A stretch of DNA of 64,000 nucleotides, from the NCBI GenBank assembly GCA_025041175.1, contig JAKCFJ010000001.1, forward strand, positions 1,178,001 through 1,242,000, read 5' to 3'. This DNA comes from Halobacteriales archaeon YIM A00010. GTDB taxonomy: Archaea; Halobacteriota; Halobacteria; Halobacteriales; Haloarculaceae. The notes beneath the pieces are model-generated. The model had not been told where the DNA came from and did no database searches. It was given only the letters and a program-made list of their open reading frames with translations. Positions 57,809 through 64,000 of this stretch are shown piece after piece. A program made the translations under genes and the position numbers. The first letter of the stretch is position 1; each line of letters opens with the position of its first letter.

Positions 57809-57918
57809 TACACTGTCGGTCATACGACGTAACTTGTCAGTGGCGTTGTCGGGAGTATGGAGCAATTGCTCGACCGAGCAGGCCAGCGAGGGTTCAACGA
57901 TCCACGACCGACAGTATA
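57809..57918. mobile_element. Degenerate third MITE-like element (about 110 bp)
   Basis: The ends CACTGTCGGTC and GACCGACAGTA are inverted to each other and resemble the other two copies. The interior is diverged except for a short GGTTCAAC stretch. No matching flanking duplication is seen. It lies in the 453-bp gap behind the acylase, which holds otherwise only AT-rich promoter sequence. Confidence 0.5.
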
Positions 57919-58095
57919 ATCGAACGATCTTCTATTAGAAATCCCGATCAAACATTATTTGGGTTGTATCGCCGGGGATTTAACGATGGTAATGGATGAT
58001 CGTGCGCATTCCGGTCGCTCGGTCGCAATATTTATCATGAATGCTATCCAACGATATGGTAGTTAGTAACAAACAGCTAGCAGCCACGAAGTAAG

Positions 58096-58362
58096 ATGAC
58101 AGATGTGAGTGTGAACTCGAAACGATCGGAAGAAAACAGTATGGAATCGCTCGATTGGATGCTATCGGTTGACGATCGTCTGCTCGGCTACTTCGGCGAG
58201 CACGGTCCGGGGCTGTGTCCCGAGGCGGCAGGGATGCTCGGTCTCCACGTTTCGTTCGCCGAGCAGCGGTGTGAGACGCTGTGTGAACACGGGTTCCTGT
58301 ACAAACACGACACCCGCTATCGGCTGACCGATCTCGGACGGCAGTATCTCGACTGCGAGTAG
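58096..58362 (+). CDS. Small winged-helix (PhiH1-repressor-like) protein
   Basis: 88 residues. The C-terminal half carries a short winged-helix pattern: MLSVDDRLLGYFGEHGPGLCPEAAGMLGLHVSFAEQRCETLCEHGFLYKHDTRYRLTDLGRQYL. This arrangement, with 'R-Y-LTxxGxxYL' at the end, is common in haloarchaeal phage-type repressor proteins. Its stop is directly adjacent to that of the convergent aldo/keto reductase gene. Target unknown. Confidence 0.75.
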   Translation: MTDVSVNSKRSEENSMESLDWMLSVDDRLLGYFGEHGPGLCPEAAGMLGLHVSFAEQRCETLCEHGFLYKHDTRYRLTDLGRQYLDCE

Positions 58363-59340
58363 CTACGCGTGGCCGGAGACGGGGACGGGTTGATACGGTT
58401 CTTCGAGGTAGGTGATGTCGCTGTCCGAGAGTGAAATGTCGAGGGCTGCCACGGCTTCTTCGAGGTGTTCGACGCTGGTGGTGCCGATGATGGGCGTAGT
58501 GACCCACTCCTTGTGCAGCAGCCACGCCAGCGCGATCTGTGCCATCGTCGCGCCTTCCTCGGCGGCGATTTCGGCAACACGTTCATTGATCTCTTGACCG
58601 CCACCCGCCCGATAGGGGTGTTCGTACATGTGCTCTTCCGTCTCGCCGCGAGTTGTTGCATCGATTTCTTCGTGCGGGCGCGTAAGGTACCCGCGAGCCA
58701 ATGGCGACCACGGCAGGACACCAACGTTCTTTTTGTCACAGAATGGTAACATCTCACGTTCTTCCTCGCGGTAGACGAGGTTGTAGTGATTTTGCATCGT
58801 GACGAATCGCTCAAGATCCAGCCAATCGCTGGTATGGAGTGCAGCAGCGAATTGGTGGGTCCACACCGAAGAAGCGCCGACGTACCGGATCTGGCTGCGA
58901 CGAACTGCATCGTCGAGGGCTCGCAGCGTCTGTTCAATCGGTGTCTCGTCGTCCCAGCGGTGGATCTGGTAGAGGTCGATCGTGTCCATGCCCAATCGGT
59001 CTAGGCTGTTCGATAACTCCTGTTCGATCGCTTTTCGGGAGAGACCGCTGGAGTTTTGGTCGTCTTCGCGCATCGGGTGATAGACCTTCGTAGCGACGAC
59101 TTGCGCGTCCCGGTCGTAGCCAGTGAGGGCGTCCCCGAGGATACGTTCGGATTTGCCGTTGGAGTACATGTTCGCCGTATCGAAGAAATTGATTCCAAGA
59201 TCAATCGCCCGATCAATAATCTCCTTGCTCTCTTCCTCCTCTAACACCCATTCGCGCCACTCGCTCGTTCCGAAGCTCATACAGCCCAGACACAGTCGGC
59301 TCACCGTCACTCCAGTTTCCCCGAGCGTCGTGTACTCCAT
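58363..59340 (-). CDS. Aldo/keto reductase
   Basis: 325 residues with the TIM-barrel AKR signature. GINFFDTANMYSNGKSE contains the catalytic Asp and Tyr, VVATKVYHPM the lysine and LYQIHRWDDETPIEQTLRALDD the histidine. NADPH-binding region: WLLHKEWVTTPIIGTTSVEHLEEAV. Substrates of such enzymes are broad (aldehydes, ketones, sugars). It is preceded by a broken small membrane gene and followed by the convergent winged-helix gene. Confidence 0.94.
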   Translation of the reverse strand: MEYTTLGETGVTVSRLCLGCMSFGTSEWREWVLEEEESKEIIDRAIDLGINFFDTANMYSNGKSERILGDALTGYDRDAQVVATKVYHPMREDDQNSSGLSRKAIEQELSNSLDRLGMDTIDLYQIHRWDDETPIEQTLRALDDAVRRSQIRYVGASSVWTHQFAAALHTSDWLDLERFVTMQNHYNLVYREEEREMLPFCDKKNVGVLPWSPLARGYLTRPHEEIDATTRGETEEHMYEHPYRAGGGQEINERVAEIAAEEGATMAQIALAWLLHKEWVTTPIIGTTSVEHLEEAVAALDISLSDSDITYLEEPYQPVPVSGHA

Positions 59341-59625
59341 GCCCGTTCGTCACCTCCAACCCATAAATAGTTGTTCAGAAGACCGATCGACGAATCGGTT
59401 CCAGTTTGTGTCATCAATCGAAAGTATTCGAGCGTTCGATGCCGCGTTTGACACCGTCCGCGATGATAGCAGAGACCGGCCACTCCTGTGAGTATCACTA
59501 TCACTCCCAGGAGTAAAGCGACCACTCCGATCAGGAGGACGCTCGTCGAGCCCCCGCCGTTCCGAGAGAGAACCACAACGATCCGAGTGCGATCATGCTA
59601 CCCCCACCAAGAACGGTGAGCAACA
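59341..59625 (-). pseudogene. Possible frameshifted small membrane protein
   Basis: On the minus strand, one frame from a GTG near 59630 reads IRSLLLTVLGGGSMIALGSLWFSLGTAGA and stops. An overlapping second frame continues with LLIGVVALLLGVIVILTGVAGLCYHRGR. Together they look like one small two-helix protein split by a frameshift. The second part runs on into the start of the aldo/keto reductase gene. No family was recognised and the call is tentative. Confidence 0.35.
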
Positions 59626-60186
59626 GCGAACGGATCACAGGTGGTGCGGACTACCTCTCGACGGACGAGTTGCTCAACTGGAACGTGGCCGACCGACCGA
59701 TGGGGTTGCTCCACCGCATCGAGGGGGACCGGGCGGCCTTCGCGGCCGCGCTTGATGAGATCCCACAGGTCCTCACGTACGAAATCACCCCAATCACCGA
59801 TAAGGTATTTTATGTCTATCTCCGGGACCGATCTACCGCCACCGCAAGCGAGCTGTTCGGACGGTTCTGTCGGAACGGTCGCCGCTGTCGGACCGTCCGA
59901 CCAGCTCCAAGCGGCGATCGAAGGCGTCCCGGACGGTATCGAGACGACAATCGAGGAGATTGGTGGATCCTGGTCTCGGAGGGGTGTGATCGCTCGGTTG
60001 AGCGACCGCCAACGGGCGGCCATCGCGGCCGGGATCGAGGTAGGATACTACGAGACGCCTCGCCAAGCGACCCACGCAGACGTGGCTGCGGTGATGGAGT
60101 GTGCACCCAGTACCGCCTCCGAACACCTCAGAAAAGCAGAATCGAAGCTTCTCACGGCGCTGTTCGAACGCCACACCGGCGTGTAG
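59595..60186 (+). pseudogene. HTH-10 (bacterio-opsin activator-like) regulator with deletion and frameshift
   Basis: The first frame begins MLPPPRTVSNSERITGGADYLSTDELLNW and runs to TASELFGRF. The matching C-terminal half continues in another frame from DGSVGTVAAVGPSDQLQAAIEGVP to the HTH-10 domain (LSDRQRAAIAAGIEVGYYETPRQATHADVAAVMECAPSTASEHLRKAE). At the junction (~59860) about 15-20 residues of a typical family member are missing and the frame is shifted. It is therefore probably inactivated by a small deletion; a sequencing artefact would not explain the missing residues. Its stop is 3 bp from the carB stop. Confidence 0.65.
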
Positions 60187-60189
60187 CGC

Positions 60190-63100
60190 TTACTCGTCCG
60201 TTTTGGGCTGTCCCCAGTACTCTTCTCTGGTTGGGCGGTCCCCAACGGCCATCACGTCGAGATCCTCCTTTTTGGCACGGATGGCGTCAAGGGCGGCCTC
60301 TGCGCTCGGGACGGTCGAGACGTACGTCACTGACTCCTCGACGGCGACTTCGAGCGGGGCACGTTCGCGGGAGACGATCAGGTCGATCTCGCCCTCCCGA
60401 ATGGCCTGCTCGAACGACTCGGTGTCGTCGAACGACACGATGTCGAACCACTCCTCGAACCCATCGACCGGGAGGTCCACGACGGCCGTTCCCTCCGCCG
60501 GGATCGGTTTGTCAGTGGCGTTTTGGGCCTTGTCGTAGGCCTTGCCGAACGAGCGTGCGGTGCCCATGATCTCGCCGGTGGATTTCATCTCCGGACCGAG
60601 GCGGGGATCGCTTCCGGGCAAGCGGTCGAACGGAAGCACGACCTCCTTGACGCTCGTGTGGTTTGGCACCTGCTCGGTAACGTCGAGATCGGACAGCGAC
60701 CGGTTTGCCATCACCTTCGCGGCGAGCTTTGCGATCGGGACGCCGGTCGCCTTCGAGACGAACGGCACAGTGCGCGAGGCCCGGGGATTGGCTTCGAGCA
60801 CGTACACCTCGCCGTCCTGGACGGCCAGCTGGACGTTCAACAGTCCCACGGTCGACAGCTCGCGGGCGATGTTCTCGACCACCTCGCGCACGCGTCGGTT
60901 GACGTCCCGTCCGAGCGAGCGGGGCGGGATCATACACGCCGAATCACCGGAGTGAACTCCCGCGCTCTCGACGTGTTCCATGATGCCCCCGATGAGCACG
61001 TCCTCACCGTCCGCAACCGCATCCACGTCCAGCTCGACCGCGTCTTCGAGGAACCGATCGATGAGGATCGGCTTTTCCGGGCTGACGCGAACGGCCTCCT
61101 CGATGTACGTTTGCAGCTCCTCGTCGTCGTACACGACCCGCATCGCCCGGCCACCGAGCACGTACGACGGCCGAACGAGCACTGGATAGCCGATGTCGTG
61201 TGCGAGCGCGAGCGCTTCTTCCTCGCTTCGCGCCGCACCGCCCTCGGGCTGGGCGATGTCGAGCGACTCCATCAGCGCGTTGAAACGATCGCGGTCTTCG
61301 GCGAGATCCATCGCGTCCACGGAGGTGCCGAGGATCGCACAGTCCAAGCCCCGGCGGTTCAGTTCGTCCTGCAGGGGGTTGCCGATGTTGACCGACGTCT
61401 GTCCGCCGAACTGCACCATCACGCCGTTCGCGCTGGTCTCTTCGACGACATCGGCGACCTCCTCGGCCGTGATCGGCTCGAAAAACAGCCCGTCGGACGT
61501 GTCGTAATCCGTGCTCACCGTTTCGGGGTTGTTGTTCACCACGTGGGCCTGGATGCCGAGCTCGCCCAGCGCTTGGACCGCGTGCACCGCACAGTAATCG
61601 AACTCGACACCTTGCCCGATGCGGATCGGACCGCCGCCGACCACCACCACGCTGTCGACGTCTTGGTCTACTTGCACTTCGCTGTGGTCGCTCTCGATGT
61701 CGCCGGATTGTATCCGGCTTCCAGGGGCGCTTTGCGCCTCGCTGTCACTCAGCGGATCGCGCGCGGAGTAATAATACGGTGTAGAAGCAGCGAATTCGCC
61801 CGCGCACGTGTCGACCTGCTTGAACTGCCGATCGATGGTGGCATCTTCGACAGCATCGATCCGTTCACTCGATTCGGATTCACCGGCTCCGTGGCTCGTC
61901 GCCGGAGCTGTCACGCCCGATGTCTCCGCGTCGGTGTCAGTCTCCGTTCCAGCGATCGCTGCGACCTGTTGGTTCGTGAACCCGGCCTCGGCGGCAGGCG
62001 CGAACTCGCCGGTCTGGGCCGCGTTGGCGGCCTCTGCGATCCGCCCGAAGCGTTCGACGTACCAGCGTTCGATTCCCGTCAGTTCGATAATCTCCTCGAC
62101 GGTGTACCCCCGGTCGAACGCCTCGAACATCGCGTAGGGCCGGTCAGGCGTCGGTGTTTCGAGATACGCCGTTTCGAGTGTTGAGTCATCGACAGACCCC
62201 CAATCGACGCTCGGTTCGTACTCGCTCGAACGCAGCGCCTTGAGCAAACTCTCCTCGAACGTCCGGCCGATTGCCATCGCTTCGCCCGTGGATTTCATCG
62301 CGGTGGTGAGCGTGAAATCCACGTCCTCGAACTTGTCTTTGGGCCACCGTGGCACCTTCGTCACCACGTAGTCGATTGCCGGCTCGAACGCGGCGGTTGT
62401 CTCTCCCGTGATCTCGTTTTCGATCTCGTGCAGGCGCTTGCCGAGCGCGACCTTCGCGGTGACGCGGGCAATGGGGTAGCCGGTCGCTTTCGAGGCCAGT
62501 GCTGAGGACCGCGAGACGCGTGGGTTGACCTCCACCACCCGGTACTCGCCGCCCGGAGTCCCGTCGTCGCGCCACGCGAACTGGATGTTACAACCGCCCT
62601 GAATCCCGAGATCGCGGATAACGTCGATCGCCGCCGTCCGCATCACCTGGTGACCGTCGTCGGGAATGACCTGGCTCGGCGTGACGACGGTCGACTCGCC
62701 GGTGTGGATCCCCATCGGGTCGATGTTCTCCATGTTACAGATGATGATGCACGAGTCGGACTCGTCGCGCATCACTTCATACTCCAGCTCCACCCAGCCC
62801 GCGATCGATTCAGTGATCTGCACCTCGTGGTTGCGCGACAGCTGGAACCCCTTCCGGACGCGCTCTTTCAGCTCGTCCATCTCCGCAACGACGCCGCTCC
62901 CGCTCCCGCCGAGCGTGTACGCCGTCCGCATGATCACCGGCAGCCCGCCCACGGCCGACACCGCGTCTTCGACCTCTTCCATCGCGGTAACCGTCTCCGA
63001 ACGACACACCGGCTGGTCGATCGACTTCATCCGCTCGCGGAACAGATCTCGGTCCTCGGTCGCGTAAATGGTTTCCAGTGGCGTTCCCATGATCTCCACG

Positions 63101-63426
63101 CCGTACTCCTCGAGAACGCCCTGCTCTGCGAGCTCCGCCGTGACGTTCAGCCCCGTCTGCCCGCCCAGCCCGGCGATGACGCCGTCAGGCTCTTCTTTCC
63201 GGACGATCTCCGCGATGGCTTCGGTCGTGATCGGCTCGATGTACACTTTGTCGGCCATCTCGGGATCGGTCATGATCGTCGCGGGATTGGAGTTGACGAG
63301 CACAACCCGGGCACCCTCCTCTTCGAGCGCGCGACACGCCTGTGCGCCGGAGTAGTCGAATTCGGCCGCCTGTCCGATCTGAATCGGACCGCTTCCGATA
63401 AGCAGAATCGTCCGCTGGTCGCTCAT
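60190..63426 (-). CDS. carB: Carbamoyl-phosphate synthase large subunit
   Basis: 1078 residues from the ATG at 63426 (MSDQRTILLIGSGPIQIGQAAEFDYSG). Two homologous ATP-grasp halves are present: the N-terminal one with AYTLGGSGSGVVAEM and VVEVNPRVSRSSALASKATGYP, the C-terminal one with GGGPIRIGQGVEFDYCAVHA and SYVLGGRAMRVVYDD. The last ~100 residues form the MGS-like allosteric domain. An acidic, serine-rich linker insertion of about 60 residues before the second half is a haloarchaeal feature. It uses glutamine ammonia delivered by CarA, whose gene is not in the visible region, to feed arginine and pyrimidine synthesis. Confidence 0.97.
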   Translation of the reverse strand: MSDQRTILLIGSGPIQIGQAAEFDYSGAQACRALEEEGARVVLVNSNPATIMTDPEMADKVYIEPITTEAIAEIVRKEEPDGVIAGLGGQTGLNVTAELAEQGVLEEYGVEIMGTPLETIYATEDRDLFRERMKSIDQPVCRSETVTAMEEVEDAVSAVGGLPVIMRTAYTLGGSGSGVVAEMDELKERVRKGFQLSRNHEVQITESIAGWVELEYEVMRDESDSCIIICNMENIDPMGIHTGESTVVTPSQVIPDDGHQVMRTAAIDVIRDLGIQGGCNIQFAWRDDGTPGGEYRVVEVNPRVSRSSALASKATGYPIARVTAKVALGKRLHEIENEITGETTAAFEPAIDYVVTKVPRWPKDKFEDVDFTLTTAMKSTGEAMAIGRTFEESLLKALRSSEYEPSVDWGSVDDSTLETAYLETPTPDRPYAMFEAFDRGYTVEEIIELTGIERWYVERFGRIAEAANAAQTGEFAPAAEAGFTNQQVAAIAGTETDTDAETSGVTAPATSHGAGESESSERIDAVEDATIDRQFKQVDTCAGEFAASTPYYYSARDPLSDSEAQSAPGSRIQSGDIESDHSEVQVDQDVDSVVVVGGGPIRIGQGVEFDYCAVHAVQALGELGIQAHVVNNNPETVSTDYDTSDGLFFEPITAEEVADVVEETSANGVMVQFGGQTSVNIGNPLQDELNRRGLDCAILGTSVDAMDLAEDRDRFNALMESLDIAQPEGGAARSEEEALALAHDIGYPVLVRPSYVLGGRAMRVVYDDEELQTYIEEAVRVSPEKPILIDRFLEDAVELDVDAVADGEDVLIGGIMEHVESAGVHSGDSACMIPPRSLGRDVNRRVREVVENIARELSTVGLLNVQLAVQDGEVYVLEANPRASRTVPFVSKATGVPIAKLAAKVMANRSLSDLDVTEQVPNHTSVKEVVLPFDRLPGSDPRLGPEMKSTGEIMGTARSFGKAYDKAQNATDKPIPAEGTAVVDLPVDGFEEWFDIVSFDDTESFEQAIREGEIDLIVSRERAPLEVAVEESVTYVSTVPSAEAALDAIRAKKEDLDVMAVGDRPTREEYWGQPKTDE

Positions 63427-63597
63427 TACCTGATAGCGTTCGCACATCGTAATAAGCCCGGCGAAATTCTACGAAAGACGGAATTCGGTTACGAATTTCG
63501 GAAACAACGCTGCTGTCTGCCAGACTGATGGGATGAAGCTAGACAGGGTGGACGGTCAGGGGGACGGCAATGGGTCGGAAAAACGTGGCCGACGCGA

Positions 63598-63819
63598 TCA
63601 GGCGTTGTGAATCCGGTATCGGTAGGGGTGCTCGTGAATGACCTCGACCTCCGACTCGGCGTATTGGCCGAGAATCGTAGCGATCTGGTGGGTGCTGTCG
63701 AACGCCTCACCGTGTTCCTCGAGCAGATCGAGAATCTCCCGTGCCGTCAGCGGCTCATCCGGCTCGACCGACGCAATCACATCTCGAATCCGTTCGAACT
63801 CACCCCGGTGGACGGACAT
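63598..63819 (-). CDS. Small winged-helix-like conserved haloarchaeal protein
   Basis: 73 residues from the ATG at 63819 (MSVHRGEFERIRDVIASVEPDEPLTAREILDLLEEHGEAFDSTHQIATILGQYAES...). The helical pattern and the ending VEVIHEHPYRYRI suggest a compact winged-helix domain. A TATA-like CTATAAATC element lies about 25 bp upstream. Unknown function; similar small proteins are common in haloarchaea. Confidence 0.72.
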   Translation of the reverse strand: MSVHRGEFERIRDVIASVEPDEPLTAREILDLLEEHGEAFDSTHQIATILGQYAESEVEVIHEHPYRYRIHNA

Positions 63820-63894
63820 ACGGATACACACTGGTCCGAGTACTATAAATCCAGTACTCCATCGTTTGACGTGAGCGAGCGAAAGCCTCGCCGT

Positions 63895-64000
63895 TCACGC
63901 CGGCGTGTCGTGTTCGTCCTCGAACTCCCGTCGTTTCCGGTACTCCTCAACGAAGGCGCCAATGTCGAATTCGAGCATCTGCGATTCGAACTCCTGGGTC
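63895..64000 (-). CDS. C-terminal end of an unidentified protein, cut by the window edge
   Basis: The last 34 codons are visible on the minus strand. They read TQEFESQMLEFDIGAFVEEY, then RKRREFEDEHDTPA and stop at 63895. Charged, helical character and haloarchaeal codon use support a real gene. It cannot be assigned to a family. Confidence 0.5.
   Translation of the reverse strand, partial: TQEFESQMLEFDIGAFVEEYRKRREFEDEHDTPA

Noticed and set aside
60523-62184. 553-codon plus-strand frame opposite carB
   Set aside because: Antisense shadow produced by GC-rich codon bias; the opposite strand encodes an unambiguous carbamoyl-phosphate synthase.

Overview
The window is chromosomal DNA of a halophilic archaeon (class Halobacteria). 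The evidence is the acidic proteome, high-GC codon use, AT-rich promoters close to start codons, and archaeal or haloarchaeal markers: L40e, aIF5A with deoxyhypusine synthase, Tsr3, a PGF-CTERM surface protein, a salactin-like actin homologue, an LWR-salt protein, several HTH-10 (bacterio-opsin-activator type) regulators and Tat-exported enzymes. The genus cannot be read from the sequence. There are no rRNA, tRNA or CRISPR loci.

Layout. 0-9.4 kb is an acetate module: two acetyl-CoA synthetase paralogues around an HTH-10 regulator, then a small/large sodium:solute symporter pair and a UspA protein. 9.4-18.4 kb holds a LanC-like relic, ileS, a biotin carboxylase/BCCP subunit, a small MITE, tsr3 and L40e. 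18.4-24.6 kb has a tandem duplication of secreted PPC-domain proteins next to uvrB, a methyltransferase and a stomatin relic. 24.6-35.6 kb contains small membrane proteins with an HTH regulator, an SPFH protein, uvrC, an AIR-synthase-like protein, a metallo-beta-lactamase-like protein that has lost its metal motif, and ligA. 35.7-38.4 kb pairs a FlaD/E-domain protein with an actin homologue. 38.4-43 kb is the hypusination neighbourhood (dhs, Nif3-like, agmatinase-like, aIF5A) plus an aminotransferase. 43-50 kb is metabolic and housekeeping. 50.1-51.7 kb is a decayed TnpB element. 51.8-57.7 kb has an RnfC/PduS-like protein, a class V aminotransferase and a secreted penicillin-acylase-like enzyme. 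57.6-60.2 kb is a graveyard of MITEs and broken genes. 60.2-64 kb is carB and flanking small genes.

The most unusual signal is a structured repeat. A copy at 40486-40568, beside the agmatinase-like gene, and the left end of the TnpB element (50084-50191) share identical single-stranded linkers, while all three helices differ in sequence but keep their pairing. The 40.4 kb copy lies inside a ~343-bp insertion bounded by 40-bp direct copies of the agmatinase 3' end, as an attachment-site-like duplication would look. Other points of interest are a two-copy MITE family with matching 3-bp target duplications (one formed from a gene's stop codon), a regulator whose N-terminus looks like a domesticated tyrosine recombinase, and a duplication boundary that still carries a fossil of the uvrB 5' region.
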